Source: Chitinophagales bacterium | GTDB taxonomy: Bacteria; Bacteroidota; Bacteroidia; Chitinophagales; Chitinophagaceae | Direction: 5' to 3' | Assembly: GCA_017303835.1 (NCBI GenBank) | Contig: JAFLBI010000001.1 | Location: forward strand, 372,001-436,000 | DNA: 64,000 bases | The notes under the pieces: model-generated | The model's database searches: none | Seen by the model: the letters and a program-made list of their open reading frames with translations, nothing else | What the model was told of the DNA's origin: nothing | Part shown: piece after piece, positions 25,986 to 34,840 of the stretch | Layout of the letters: each line of letters begins with the position of its first letter | Numbering within the stretch: the first letter of the stretch is position 1 | Made by a program: the position numbers and the translations under genes

Positions 25986-26807
25986 ATGCCTATTCTTACG
26001 CTTACGACTGATATTGGTCAGCGCGATTTCCTCGTTGGTGCCATCAAAGGGCAATTTCTGACATTGGATACTGCCTACAGTATCCAGGATATCACGCATT
26101 ACCTGCCTCAAGCCAATTACCTGCATGCGGCATACATCTGTAAGAACGCAGCCCACCATTTTCCGCAAAACAGTTTTCACCTTATTCTGCTGAATTTATA
26201 CGAAACAACGCCAACGCATTTGTTGATGGCGCGTTTCAAGGGGCATTATTTTGTTTGTCCTGATAATGGTATTCTCACCATGATCACCGGACAGGTGCCC
26301 AAAGAAATGGTCTCCATACCTGTGCAAAAGGGTGGAAGACTGTTGGATATTACCGAAGCAGCTGCCAAAGCCATTACAGCGGTGGCGCATACGGATGATT
26401 TAAGTGTGGCCGGTGAAGCGCCTGCAGGCATTACCGAGAAATATGTGTTGCGCCCAACGGTTGGGCCCGATTGGATGGAGGGGCAGGTACTCTTTATTGA
26501 TAATTTCGAGAACGTTGTCATCAATATCACCCGCGAAGAGTTTGAAGAACACCGCAAGGGCCGTTCTTTCAAGATCGTCTTCACCAGAAATGAAGTAATC
26601 GATACCCTGAGCGAGCATTATGCCGCAGTAGCGGAAAACGAGAAAATGGCCTGGTTCAATTCTGCAGGCTATCTCGAAATCGCAGTTAATCGCGGAAATA
26701 TGGCCGGATTGTTCGGCTTACAAGGCTATAATGAAGCCAGTCAGCAATTGCCTACCAACCAGCAAAACAAGTGGTTTTATCAGACCGTTAGGGTTTACTT
26801 CGAGTAG
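25986..26807 (+). CDS. SAM hydrolase / SAM hydroxide adenosyltransferase (DUF62 family)
   Basis: A 273-residue protein of the SAM-dependent halogenase/hydroxide adenosyltransferase family, which splits S-adenosylmethionine using water (or halide in a few members). Diagnostic features are the start LTLTTDIGQRDFLVGAIKG with the conserved Asp, PDNGILTMI with Asn/Asp, and FIDNFENVVINI in the C-terminal beta domain. Chlorinase or fluorinase activity is unlikely in a single housekeeping gene of this kind. It probably shares the transcript of the SDR gene. Confidence 0.85.
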   Translation: MPILTLTTDIGQRDFLVGAIKGQFLTLDTAYSIQDITHYLPQANYLHAAYICKNAAHHFPQNSFHLILLNLYETTPTHLLMARFKGHYFVCPDNGILTMITGQVPKEMVSIPVQKGGRLLDITEAAAKAITAVAHTDDLSVAGEAPAGITEKYVLRPTVGPDWMEGQVLFIDNFENVVINITREEFEEHRKGRSFKIVFTRNEVIDTLSEHYAAVAENEKMAWFNSAGYLEIAVNRGNMAGLFGLQGYNEASQQLPTNQQNKWFYQTVRVYFE

Positions 26808-26820
26808 GTTTGGGGCTTAT

Positions 26821-26851
26821 TTTTCCATTTGGGCTTTAGCCAGTATTTTCG
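26821..26851 (+). promoter_or_regulatory. promoter of lpd
   Basis: TTTT at 26821-26824 and TATTTTCG at 26844-26851 (7 of 8 to TAnnTTTG), separated by 19 nt. Start of transcription would be near 26857, giving a leader of about 34 nt. Confidence 0.5.
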
Positions 26852-26890
26852 CACTCCCTTTGGGGAATTCACTCATTAAAAGCAAATGCT

Positions 26891-28297
26891 ATGGCATATG
26901 ACGTAATTGTGCTGGGTAGTGGTCCCGGCGGTTATCCGGCAGCTATCCGCGCTTCACAGCTTGGTTTCAAAGTGGCGATCATTGAGAAAGAGAGCTTGGG
27001 TGGTATCTGTTTGAACTGGGGTTGTATCCCAACAAAAGCACTCTTGAAAAGTGCGCAGGTATATGAATATATGAAGCACAGTGCTGCTTATGGTATTCAA
27101 GCAAGTGGTGTGCAGCACGATTTTGGTGCAGTAGTAGGCCGCAGCCGTGGTGTTGCTGATAAGATGAGCAAGGGTGTGAACTTCCTGATGAAGAAGAACA
27201 AGATCGATGTGATCATGGGTTATGGTAAAGTGAAGGGTAAGGGTCAGATTGAAGTAAGCGCAGCTGATGGAAGCAAGCAAATTGTAGAAGGTAAATACAT
27301 CATCATTGCTACCGGTGGTCGCAGCCGTGAACTGCCTAACCTGAAGCAAGATGGTCAGAAAGTGATTGGCTATCGCGAAGCAATGGTATTGCCACAACAG
27401 CCTAAGAGCATGATCATCGTTGGTAGTGGTGCGATAGGTGTGGAGTTTGCTTATTTCTACAATAGCATGGGTACCAAAGTAACCATCGTAGAATTCATGC
27501 CACGCATTGTGCCTGTGGAAGATGAAGATGTATCTAAAGAGTTGGAAAAGCAATACAAGAAGCAGGGCATTGAAATCATGACCAATGCTTCTGTAGAAGC
27601 GGTAGATACTTCCGGTGCCGGTGTTCGTGCGAAAGTAAAAACACAAGCGGGTGAAGTAGTATTGGAAGCTGATGTGGTATTGAGTGCAGTAGGTGTGGTA
27701 GCCAATATTGAAAACATTGGTCTGGAAGAGAGCGGTATCAAAACTGAAAAAGGAAAGATCGTTGTAGATAAGTTTGGTCAGACTTCATTGCCTGGCGTAT
27801 TCGCTATTGGCGATTGCACACCTGGTCAGGCTTTGGCACACGTGGCCAGCAAAGAAGGTATCAATGCTGCTGAATACATTGGTTATATGGAGAAGAAAAT
27901 CCACCATGCTCCTGAAGCCATGGATTATGGCAATATCCCGGGCTGTACCTATTGTACACCAGAGATTGCTAGCGTGGGTATGACAGAGAAAGCTGCCCGT
28001 GAAGCAGGTTATGAAGTGAAGGTTGGTAAGTTCCCATTCATGGCCAGCGGTAAAGCCAGCGCAGCCGGTGCTACTGAAGGTTTCGTGAAAGTGATCTACG
28101 ATGCCAAGTATGGCGAATTCCTGGGTTGTCACATGATTGGTGCCAACGTTACAGAAATGATTGCCGAAGCAGTTACTGCGCGTAAGTTGGAAACAACAGC
28201 ACACGAGATCCTGAATGCTGTTCACCCGCACCCAACCATGAGTGAGGCGCTGAAAGAAGCAACAGCTGTTGCTTATGGTGAAGCCATCGATATCTAA
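26891..28297 (+). CDS. lpd: dihydrolipoyl dehydrogenase
   Basis: A 468-residue flavoprotein, usual length. It reoxidises lipoamide in 2-oxoacid dehydrogenase complexes or the glycine cleavage system, using FAD and NAD+. Visible are the FAD motif GSGPGG (residues 9-14), the redox disulfide Cys40/Cys45 in GGICLNWGC, the NAD motif GSGAIGVEFA, the second FAD contact GVFAIGDC, and the C-terminal catalytic HPHPTMSE. It is a single-gene unit with its own promoter and terminator. Confidence 0.96.
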   Translation: MAYDVIVLGSGPGGYPAAIRASQLGFKVAIIEKESLGGICLNWGCIPTKALLKSAQVYEYMKHSAAYGIQASGVQHDFGAVVGRSRGVADKMSKGVNFLMKKNKIDVIMGYGKVKGKGQIEVSAADGSKQIVEGKYIIIATGGRSRELPNLKQDGQKVIGYREAMVLPQQPKSMIIVGSGAIGVEFAYFYNSMGTKVTIVEFMPRIVPVEDEDVSKELEKQYKKQGIEIMTNASVEAVDTSGAGVRAKVKTQAGEVVLEADVVLSAVGVVANIENIGLEESGIKTEKGKIVVDKFGQTSLPGVFAIGDCTPGQALAHVASKEGINAAEYIGYMEKKIHHAPEAMDYGNIPGCTYCTPEIASVGMTEKAAREAGYEVKVGKFPFMASGKASAAGATEGFVKVIYDAKYGEFLGCHMIGANVTEMIAEAVTARKLETTAHEILNAVHPHPTMSEALKEATAVAYGEAIDI

Positions 28298-28318
28298 TCA
28301 AAAAGATACACATTGTAG

Positions 28319-28346
28319 AAGAGCTCTGGTAAACAGGGCTCTTTTG
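28319..28346 (+). terminator. terminator after lpd
   Basis: Stem GAGCTCTG/CAGGGCTC with loop GTAAA and a short T-run, 22 bp after the lpd stop. One G-T pair interrupts the stem. Confidence 0.65.
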
Positions 28347-28396
28347 CATCAACAAAAGACCTATTCAAACGTTAAACAAATAAATCAATTTTTATT

Positions 28397-28870
28397 ATGA
28401 GTATTCAAGTTGGACAGGCTGCGCCTGCATTTACCCTGTATGATACCGATAAGAACAAAGTAGCCCTTGCTGATCTGAAAGGCAAGAACGTGGTGGTATT
28501 GTTCTTTCCATTAGCTTTTACTGGTGTTTGTACGACTGAACTGTGTAATGTGCGTGATAATATCGCTGTGTACAACAATACCAATGCCACTGTATTGGGT
28601 GTATCAGTAGATTCACTGTTTACACTGGGCAAGTTCAAGGCTGAGCAGAACCTGAACTTTCCTTTGTTGAGCGATTTCAACAAGGATGCTGCCAAGGCTT
28701 TTGGTGTATTGTATGAGACTTTCCCCGCTTTTGAAATGCAGGGTGTAAGCAAGCGTGCTGCGTTTGTGATTGATGCTGAGGGTGTTGTGCGCTACGCGGA
28801 AGTTTGTCCTACGCCTGGCGACCTGCCTGATTTCGCAGCTATCCAGCAGACTTTGTCAACACTGGCTTAA
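28397..28870 (+). CDS. peroxiredoxin, BCP/AhpE type
   Basis: A 157-residue thioredoxin-fold peroxidase that reduces hydroperoxides in the cytoplasm. The active-site loop is PLAFTGVCTTELC, placing the peroxidatic Cys at 45 and a second Cys at 50. This matches the atypical two-Cys spacing of bacterioferritin-comigratory proteins. The rest (VLGVSVDSLFTLGKFK, FPLLSDFN, KRAAFVIDAEGVVRY) is standard. Family is firm; choice between BCP and AhpE subfamilies is not. Single gene, terminator downstream. Confidence 0.92.
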   Translation: MSIQVGQAAPAFTLYDTDKNKVALADLKGKNVVVLFFPLAFTGVCTTELCNVRDNIAVYNNTNATVLGVSVDSLFTLGKFKAEQNLNFPLLSDFNKDAAKAFGVLYETFPAFEMQGVSKRAAFVIDAEGVVRYAEVCPTPGDLPDFAAIQQTLSTLA

Positions 28871-28888
28871 TTAAGTCCACCTAATATT

Positions 28889-28935
28889 AAACCGCAGGTT
28901 TACCTCGCTGTCATAGCCTTGGCCTGCGGTTTTTG
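28889..28935 (+). terminator. terminator after peroxiredoxin gene
   Basis: Stem AAACCGCAGG/CCTGCGGTTT (28889-28898 and 28923-28932) with a 24-nt loop, followed by TTTG. The loop itself is long for an intrinsic terminator. Confidence 0.65.
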
Positions 28936-29002
28936 TATTCCCTTAACTGAGGGGCAATGCATTGCAGGGATAATTCGTTAATTTGTGGGAGCAAAACAGG
29001 AG

Positions 29003-29338
29003 ATGAAGCAAATCTACTTACTCTTTTTAGCCGCTTTTCTCTGTTCCGGTACTGTTGACCGGGGCTATGATGCTTTTGTGGATTTGCAACCCAAACTGAG
29101 TAAGTTTTATCCCAACCCTGCTACTACCGTCATCAATTTTGAATTGGATAAAACCGTAGACAACAGTTATATACTGCAGGTCTATAGTTTTATTGGTAAG
29201 AAGATGACTGAGGTAAAGCTGGGTGATGCAAAAGTGCTGATTAACCTCAACGAATACCAGCGTGGTTTATACATCTACCAGATTAAAGACAGAACCGGAC
29301 GCATTGTAGACTCCGGTAAGTTTCAGGTAGTGAAATAA
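29003..29338 (+). CDS. small exported protein consisting mainly of a T9SS sorting tail
   Basis: I start at ATG 29003 (111 residues), not GTG 28985, because that GTG overlaps a -7-like box TTAATTTG (28978-28985). The product has a signal peptide (about 1-17, MKQIYLLFLAAFLCSG) and then, after only about 15 residues, a type A sorting domain: KFYPNPATTVINFEL, YILQVYSFIGKKM, and a closing KFQVVK. There is hardly any cargo region in front of the tail. It may be a very small surface protein or a remnant of a larger one. The next gene is convergent and begins its stop 2 bp away. Confidence 0.8.
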   Translation: MKQIYLLFLAAFLCSGTVDRGYDAFVDLQPKLSKFYPNPATTVINFELDKTVDNSYILQVYSFIGKKMTEVKLGDAKVLINLNEYQRGLYIYQIKDRTGRIVDSGKFQVVK

Positions 29339-29339
29339 T

Positions 29340-30515
29340 TTATCTGTCGCACACTTCCACAATCAAGAATTTCAAGTAATGCGTATTCTCCAATCCCCAC
29401 ACAATGGGATGGTCGCTCGATTGCGCTTGAAACACCACTTGCCTGATTTTCTTGCGTGCATCTTTCGCCGCCATATCAATGATGTCTAAGAACAGATCTT
29501 TCTGCACCAGATTGGTACAACTGCTGGTAACAAGAAAGCCGCCATTGCGAATCAGTTTCATGCCACGCAGGTTGATTTCTTTATAACCTGTTATGGCTTT
29601 CTGAATACTTTCTCTGCTCTTGGTAAATGCTGGCGGATCAAGCATCACCACATCATACTGTCTGCCATCCTTGCCCCATTGCTTCAATACATCAAATGCA
29701 TTCATGGCTTCAAAGCGTACAATATTGTCGAGTCCGTTCAAAGCTGCATTACGATTGGCTTGTGCCACTGCTTGCTCGCTGATATCAAGTCCCAACACAG
29801 ACTTGGCACCATAATGGCCAGCATGAATTTCAAAAGTACCGGTGTAGGTAAATGCGCCTAAGACATCAGCACCTTTGACGATATGTTGGATGGCACGTCG
29901 ATTGTCTTGTTGATCCAAGAAATAACCGGTCTTCTGTCCGTGCTCAACATCTACATGAAATTTCAATCCATTTTCATTGATGATGATATTGGGATCGAAT
30001 GGCTCAGATAAAAATCCTTTGATCTGTGTTAAGCCTTCCAACTCTCTAACTGGCACATCATTTCTTTCGTAAATGCCCTTTGGTTGAAAAATGCTGTTGA
30101 GTGCATTCACGATATATGGCTTGAACTGGTCCATGCCAAAAGACAAGGTCTGCAACACGAAATAATCATTGAACTTATCGATGATGAGTGCGGGCATTTC
30201 ATCGGCTTCGCCGAAAATGAGTCTGCAGTTTTCTGTATAGCCTAAGTTCTTGCGATACTGCCAGGCACGTGCAATGCGGTTATGGAAAAATTGCTCATCA
30301 ATGGTTTCCTGTTTGCGGGTGAGCAGGCGCACCATGATCTGCGATTTTGGGTTGATATAACCGCGGCCGCAATACTTCTCATCGCCATAATACACATCTA
30401 CAATATCGCCGGGTTTTACTTCACCGCTGATGCGGTCAACTTCGTTGCCAAAAATCCAGGGGTGTCCGTTGGCGATTCTGGGAGCAATCTTTCTACGCAA
30501 ATACACTTTGGTCAT
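29340..30515 (-). CDS. class I SAM-dependent rRNA methyltransferase with PUA domain (RlmI-like)
   Basis: A 391-residue protein: N-terminal PUA domain (about 1-75), linker and Rossmann methyltransferase (about 190-391). Visible are GQKTGYFLDQQDNR, GAFTYTGTFEIHAG (SAM site) and the MLDPPAFTKS motif of m5C-type RlmI/RlmK enzymes. Known members methylate C1962 of 23S rRNA. I moved the start from 30548 to ATG 30515 because a perfect -7 box TATCTTTG lies between (minus strand, 30527-30520) and the PUA domain starts there. The box ends only 4 nt before the ATG, so the mRNA may be leaderless. Confidence 0.88.
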   Translation of the reverse strand: MTKVYLRRKIAPRIANGHPWIFGNEVDRISGEVKPGDIVDVYYGDEKYCGRGYINPKSQIMVRLLTRKQETIDEQFFHNRIARAWQYRKNLGYTENCRLIFGEADEMPALIIDKFNDYFVLQTLSFGMDQFKPYIVNALNSIFQPKGIYERNDVPVRELEGLTQIKGFLSEPFDPNIIINENGLKFHVDVEHGQKTGYFLDQQDNRRAIQHIVKGADVLGAFTYTGTFEIHAGHYGAKSVLGLDISEQAVAQANRNAALNGLDNIVRFEAMNAFDVLKQWGKDGRQYDVVMLDPPAFTKSRESIQKAITGYKEINLRGMKLIRNGGFLVTSSCTNLVQKDLFLDIIDMAAKDARKKIRQVVFQAQSSDHPIVWGLENTHYLKFLIVEVCDR

Positions 30516-30519
30516 CCGG

Positions 30520-30527
30520 CAAAGATA
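30520..30527 (-). promoter_or_regulatory. -7 box of the rlmI-like gene
   Basis: TATCTTTG on the minus strand matches TAnnTTTG exactly and is followed by CCGG and the ATG at 30515. No convincing -33 TTTG is seen. Confidence 0.55.
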
Positions 30528-30636
30528 GCCGAATCGGTCAAGGGGCATGCCGTCTCAGCTATGCTACCTGCCAATTTTTCCCTTTTCTTTGCGCTGGCAG
30601 CAAATTTGCCCATTAAGAAGAACTAATAATAAGTCC

Positions 30637-31218
30637 ATGGAAGAGAAAGAATTACACCAAGAGAACGGACAAAATGGTGCTGAAACGGCAGAGCAGCCTG
30701 AGTTGGGTATTAATGCTGACGAAAATGCAGCCGGAACCACCCATTTGAATGAACCTGTGGCAGAGGAAAATGAACTGGATCAATTGCGTCAGGAATTGCA
30801 GGAGCAGAAGGATAAATACCTGCGCCTGATGGCTGAGTTCGATAATTTCCGCCGCAGAACTGCTAAGGAGCGTTTGGAGCTGATTCAAACAGCCGGTAAG
30901 GAAGTGATTGCTTCCATGCTGGAAGTATTGGATGATTGCGATCGTGCGGAAAAGCAATTGCAAGCCAATGCGGATGCAGAGCAGGTAAAGACAGGTGTGC
31001 AACTGGTGTTTAATAAGCTGCGCAGCAATTTGCAGTCAAAAGGTTTGAAAGTGATGGAAACCAAGGGTACTGATTTTGATGCAGACATGCACGAGGCCAT
31101 TACCGAGATTCCTGCACCAACACCTGATCTGGCTGGCAAAGTAGTAGATGAAGTAGAGAAGGGCTATTATCTGAATGATAAGATCATTCGTTTTGCCAAA
31201 GTGGTGGTAGGAAAATAA
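30637..31218 (+). CDS. grpE: nucleotide exchange factor GrpE
   Basis: A 193-residue protein. The N-terminal about 55 residues are acidic and low in complexity, then a long helix begins (LDQLRQELQEQKDKYLRLMA) with the family signature EFDNFRRRTAKE. The C-terminal beta domain includes DMHEAI and GYYLNDKIIRFAKVVVG. GrpE releases ADP from DnaK. I start at ATG 30637; the longer frame from 30547 adds residues unlike any GrpE. dnaJ follows after 33 bp, the usual chaperone pair; dnaK is not in the window. Confidence 0.95.
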   Translation: MEEKELHQENGQNGAETAEQPELGINADENAAGTTHLNEPVAEENELDQLRQELQEQKDKYLRLMAEFDNFRRRTAKERLELIQTAGKEVIASMLEVLDDCDRAEKQLQANADAEQVKTGVQLVFNKLRSNLQSKGLKVMETKGTDFDADMHEAITEIPAPTPDLAGKVVDEVEKGYYLNDKIIRFAKVVVGK

Positions 31219-31251
31219 CAATCAAGTATCAATTGGCCGTGAGGCTTTGTT

Positions 31252-32418
31252 ATGAGTAAAAGAGATTATTACGAAATACTGGGCGTAAGCAAGTCGGCTA
31301 CGGCAGATGAGATCAAGAAGTCTTACCGTAAGGTGGCGATGCAATATCATCCGGACAGAAACCCGGGCGATAAAGCAGCGGAAGAGAAATTCAAAGAAGC
31401 AGCTGAAGCTTACGAAGTATTGAGTGATGCAGATAAGCGTGCGAAATACGATCGCTATGGTCATGCGGCATTTGGTCCGGGCACAGGCGGTGGTGGTTTC
31501 CACAACAGCAATATGGAAGATATCTTCAGTCAGTTTGGAGATATTTTCGGTGATGATTTATTCGGTTCTTTCTTCGGCGGCGGTGGCGGCGGAAGAAGAG
31601 GTGGTGGTACATCACGTGCGCGTGGTGCAAGAGGTAGTAATCTGCGCATCAAACTCAAATTGAATTTTGAAGAGATTGCCAAAGGGGTTACCAAGAATGT
31701 GAAGGTGAAGAAGCACGTGGTGTGTGGCACTTGTAATGGCAGCGGCGCAAAAGATAAGAACAGTGTACAAACCTGTGGTACTTGTGGTGGTAACGGACAA
31801 GTGAGAAAAGTGACCAATACTTTCCTCGGACAAATGCAAACAGTAACGACTTGTCCAACTTGTAATGGAGAGGGTACAACAGTAACTGCTAAGTGTGGAT
31901 CATGTAAAGGTGAAGGAAGGGTTTACGGAGAAGAAACAATCACGATTGATATCCCGGCAGGTGTACAGGAAGGCATGCAGTTAAGCATGAGTGGAAAGGG
32001 TAATGCAGGTGAGCGTGGCGGTATGGCTGGTGATTTACTGATTCAGATTGAAGAAGAACCACATGCAGAATTAAAGCGAGATGGATTAAATGTGGCTTTC
32101 GATCTGCACATCTCTTTCCCTGAAGCTGCATTTGGTACTAATGTGGAAGTGCCTACGATTGATGGCAGAGCCAAGATCAAGATACCTGCAGGTACACAGA
32201 GTGGCAAGATATTCCGTTTGAAAGGCAAGGGTTTCCCTGAAGTGCAAGGGTATAGCAAGGGTGATCAATTGATCTATGTGAATGTGTGGACACCGCAAGA
32301 ACTGAGCAGCGAAGAAAAAGCAATGTTGGAGAAACTGGCGAATAGTCCCAATTTCAAACCCAGACCGGATAAAAATGATAAAGGCTTTTTTGAAAGAGTC
32401 AGAGAAGCTTTCAGTTAA
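31252..32418 (+). CDS. dnaJ: molecular chaperone DnaJ
   Basis: A 388-residue type I DnaJ. In order: J domain with HPD (residues about 33-35) stimulating DnaK; a Gly/Phe-rich stretch with long Gly runs (about 78-125); four zinc-binding CxxCxGxG motifs ([32 protein letters not shown]; about 158-225); and a C-terminal substrate-binding domain. It lies 33 bp after grpE, likely one transcript, and ends in a strong terminator. Confidence 0.96.
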   Translation: MSKRDYYEILGVSKSATADEIKKSYRKVAMQYHPDRNPGDKAAEEKFKEAAEAYEVLSDADKRAKYDRYGHAAFGPGTGGGGFHNSNMEDIFSQFGDIFGDDLFGSFFGGGGGGRRGGGTSRARGARGSNLRIKLKLNFEEIAKGVTKNVKVKKHVVCGTCNGSGAKDKNSVQTCGTCGGNGQVRKVTNTFLGQMQTVTTCPTCNGEGTTVTAKCGSCKGEGRVYGEETITIDIPAGVQEGMQLSMSGKGNAGERGGMAGDLLIQIEEEPHAELKRDGLNVAFDLHISFPEAAFGTNVEVPTIDGRAKIKIPAGTQSGKIFRLKGKGFPEVQGYSKGDQLIYVNVWTPQELSSEEKAMLEKLANSPNFKPRPDKNDKGFFERVREAFS

Positions 32419-32421
32419 TCA

Positions 32422-32448
32422 AAAACCCCGCAATTGCGGGGTTTTGTT
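32422..32448. terminator. bidirectional terminator between dnaJ and hpt
   Basis: AAAACCCCGCAA/TTGCGGGGTTTT is a perfect palindrome with flanking A and T runs. It sits between convergent genes and can serve both. Confidence 0.92.
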
Positions 32449-32982
32449 TTATCCTTCTAATTGATAAATCTCTTTGATGTTTCGGCCATAGCCATCGTAA
32501 TCCAATCCATAACCCAATACAAATCTGTTGGGGATGGTGAAGCAGCAATAGTCGACCGGAACAGGATAGACAGTTGCTTCCGGTTTGTGTAAGAGAACAG
32601 CAATCTTGATTGATTTCGGCTGTTGGTTTTGCAATTGCGGTAAGAACTCACTCATGGTTTTACCGGTATCAATAATATCTTCCAGAATAATGACATCGCG
32701 GCCGGTAACATCTGTGTCCAAACCGATAGCAGTGATGACGTGTCCGCTTGATTTAGTGCCTTTGTAAGAAGCCAATTTGATGAAACAGATTTCTGCTTCA
32801 ATGCTTAAGTATTTGAACAGGTCGGCGGCGAACATGAAAGAGCCATTCAGAATCGCAATGAACAAAGGCTTCTTGCCTGCATATTCCTGATCTAATTGCG
32901 CAGCCAGTGCTTTTACTTTTTCCTGAATCTCTTGCTCTGTGATATAAGGTTGAAAGGTTTTATCGTGGAGTTGAATTTTCAT
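32449..32982 (-). CDS. hpt: hypoxanthine phosphoribosyltransferase
   Basis: A 177-residue purine salvage enzyme of usual size. The PRPP-binding motif is ILEDIIDTGKTM (about residues 96-107), the flexible loop region is ASYKGTKSSG, and the pyrophosphate/base region includes FVLGYGLDYDGYGRN. It converts hypoxanthine or guanine with PRPP to IMP or GMP. The start at 32982 puts the conserved core at the expected distance. A low-complexity repeat lies just upstream. Confidence 0.95.
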   Translation of the reverse strand: MKIQLHDKTFQPYITEQEIQEKVKALAAQLDQEYAGKKPLFIAILNGSFMFAADLFKYLSIEAEICFIKLASYKGTKSSGHVITAIGLDTDVTGRDVIILEDIIDTGKTMSEFLPQLQNQQPKSIKIAVLLHKPEATVYPVPVDYCCFTIPNRFVLGYGLDYDGYGRNIKEIYQLEG

Positions 32983-32989
32983 GAGATCA

Positions 32990-33072
32990 ATGAGTGGATG
33001 AGTGAATGATAGGATGATAGAATGAGTGGATGATAGAATGATTGAGTGATAGAATGATAGAATGATTGAATG
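32990..33072. repeat. degenerate tandem repeat of AATGATAG/AGTGGATG units
   Basis: Seven- to nine-base units such as GAATGATAG, GAGTGGATG and GAATGATTG alternate across about 80 bp, in a gap of about 93 bp between hpt and the LysM gene. It looks like slipped-strand expansion. Confidence 0.85.
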
Positions 33073-33075
33073 TGA

Positions 33076-34200
33076 TCAGAGACGGTTGGCTGGTGTTTTT
33101 GCTACAACAGAAGTCTTTGGTTTCAGGTGAATTTTTTCTCCTTTGGCCAAGGGTACTTCTTTCTTCAGGTTATTCAATTCTAATAAGCTCTTTAACGCAA
33201 TGCCTTCTTTCTGACTGATTTCGTACCAGGTTTCATCTCCTTCAACAATATGAAAATCCTTTTCACTTTTTCTGGCTTTCTTCTCAATATAAATCAGCTG
33301 GTCTTTTGCCAATACATCTACGCCATCGAGGTCGTTGTACTCAAGCAGTTTGCTCATCGACAAATCATATTGATCAGCAATAGCTAGCAATGAAGTACCT
33401 GCATTGGCATAAAATACTTTGCTGCCATTGATGCTGAAAACACCATCAGGGTAGGGCTTGGCTTTTTGTGTAGTATTCTTAGGCTTTGCTACGATGCCGC
33501 TCACTACGGTTTCGGCAAGCATATCATTTTCCTCTGTTACATCTTCTACAATCACTGCGGCCTTGGGTGCTTGTTTGGGTTCTTCCTGTAAAGCCACTTG
33601 ATTGGGGCCTGACTGTGCTTGTAAGGGCTGTGTATTTACCGGAATAATTTCAGCTGGTTTGCCTGATTCAGGCTTTGTGCTTTTTTGTGCAATCACCAAT
33701 TCTGAATACTGTTGCAAATTATTTTCTTCAATCGTCTTGATCAATTGCTGGGGGTAGGTTTTGCTGGTAGCATAACCTGCTTTTTTCAAGCCATTGGCCC
33801 ATGCTTTGTAATCAGCAGGATCTAATAAAAACAGAAATGAATAGTGTGCCCTTGTTCTCAGAAACTCTGAATGATCTTTATAAGAGTCCTCAACTGAATT
33901 ATACACACGGAAACATTCGCCACGTGCATCATCATCATGATAAGTGCGCGCGCCTGTCCACTCCGTTTTACACTTGATGCCAAAATGGTTATTGGAGCGT
34001 TTTGAAAGTGGGCTTTCGCCTGCTTGAGATTCCAGAATACCCTGTGCTAATTTGATGGATGCGGGAATACCGGTGCGCTGCATTTCGGCCATGGCCAAAT
34101 CCTTATACGCAGCAATGTATTGCTGCACTTTTGGATTGGGCATTTGCGCCATCAGTGTAGTAGTTAATAATACAAATCCTATAAGTAACAAACGCTTCAT
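33076..34200 (-). CDS. exported glucosaminidase with two LysM domains
   Basis: A 374-residue protein with a signal peptide (residues 1-19, ending TLMAQ), an N-terminal glucosaminidase domain (about 25-165) with the catalytic-type Glu57 in GILESQAGES and the segment NNHFGIKCK, a Pro/Gln-rich linker, and two LysM domains (about 250-305 and 315-360). It is expected to cleave peptidoglycan glycan strands in the periplasm and bind them through LysM. It lies 1 bp beyond an O-methyltransferase gene on the same strand and is probably last in that operon. Confidence 0.9.
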   Translation of the reverse strand: MKRLLLIGFVLLTTTLMAQMPNPKVQQYIAAYKDLAMAEMQRTGIPASIKLAQGILESQAGESPLSKRSNNHFGIKCKTEWTGARTYHDDDARGECFRVYNSVEDSYKDHSEFLRTRAHYSFLFLLDPADYKAWANGLKKAGYATSKTYPQQLIKTIEENNLQQYSELVIAQKSTKPESGKPAEIIPVNTQPLQAQSGPNQVALQEEPKQAPKAAVIVEDVTEENDMLAETVVSGIVAKPKNTTQKAKPYPDGVFSINGSKVFYANAGTSLLAIADQYDLSMSKLLEYNDLDGVDVLAKDQLIYIEKKARKSEKDFHIVEGDETWYEISQKEGIALKSLLELNNLKKEVPLAKGEKIHLKPKTSVVAKTPANRL

Positions 34201-34201
34201 G

Positions 34202-34840
34202 TCATTTCTTTTTGATCAGCATCAGGCCATCGCGTACCGTTAGTAAGACCTGTTCTGTTCTGTTGTCTGCTGCCACATGCGCATTGAATGCATGAATGGC
34301 TTTGGCATTTTTTCCTTTTACTTCCGGTTCAAGCACCTGACCGTGAAACAAGACATTGTCGGCAATGATCATGCCTTTTTCACTTAATCTGGGTACCACT
34401 AGTTCGTAGTAATCGATATAAGCGGTTTTATCCGCATCAATAAAAACCAAGTCCCAGCTGAAAGGCAATGCGGGTATGATCTCCAGTGCATTTCCGGTGT
34501 GCAAAGTTACCTGCTTCCCGGCATTGCTTTTGTGAAAATTTTCCTGAGCCTGTAAGGCGTCAGATTCGCGGATTTCTATCGTATGTAGCTGACCTTCAGT
34601 GGTTAAGCCCTCGGCTAGGCATAAAGCGCTATAGCCTGTAAAAGTGCCAATTTCTAAAATAGTTCGTGGCTGCAGGAGTCGGCTGAGAAAACTAAGCAGC
34701 CTGCCTTGCACATGCCCGCTTAGCATATGGGCATGTGGGTGTGTGGCATTTGTTTGAGCTGCAATCTCCTGTAATAGGCCTTCATCGGGTGAAGTATGGC
34801 TATCTGCATAGGCTTCGGCCAAGAGGTTCACCAGTTCCAT
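34202..34840 (-). CDS. O-methyltransferase, caffeoyl-CoA/COMT class
   Basis: A 212-residue SAM-dependent methyltransferase. Motif I is ILEIGTFTGYSALCLAEGL, followed by HTIEI and the metal-binding LVFIDADKTAYIDYY and IIADNVLFHGQV of cation-dependent catechol-type enzymes. The substrate in bacteria is usually unknown. Its ATG overlaps the symporter stop by 1 bp (TGATG on the minus strand), so translation is probably coupled. The glucosaminidase gene follows after 1 bp. Confidence 0.88.
   Translation of the reverse strand: MELVNLLAEAYADSHTSPDEGLLQEIAAQTNATHPHAHMLSGHVQGRLLSFLSRLLQPRTILEIGTFTGYSALCLAEGLTTEGQLHTIEIRESDALQAQENFHKSNAGKQVTLHTGNALEIIPALPFSWDLVFIDADKTAYIDYYELVVPRLSEKGMIIADNVLFHGQVLEPEVKGKNAKAIHAFNAHVAADNRTEQVLLTVRDGLMLIKKK

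Noticed and set aside
26954..28231. Long minus-strand frames opposite lpd (up to 230 codons)
   Set aside because: They follow the codon bias of lpd on the other strand, are rich in His/Thr/Phe and carry no domain.
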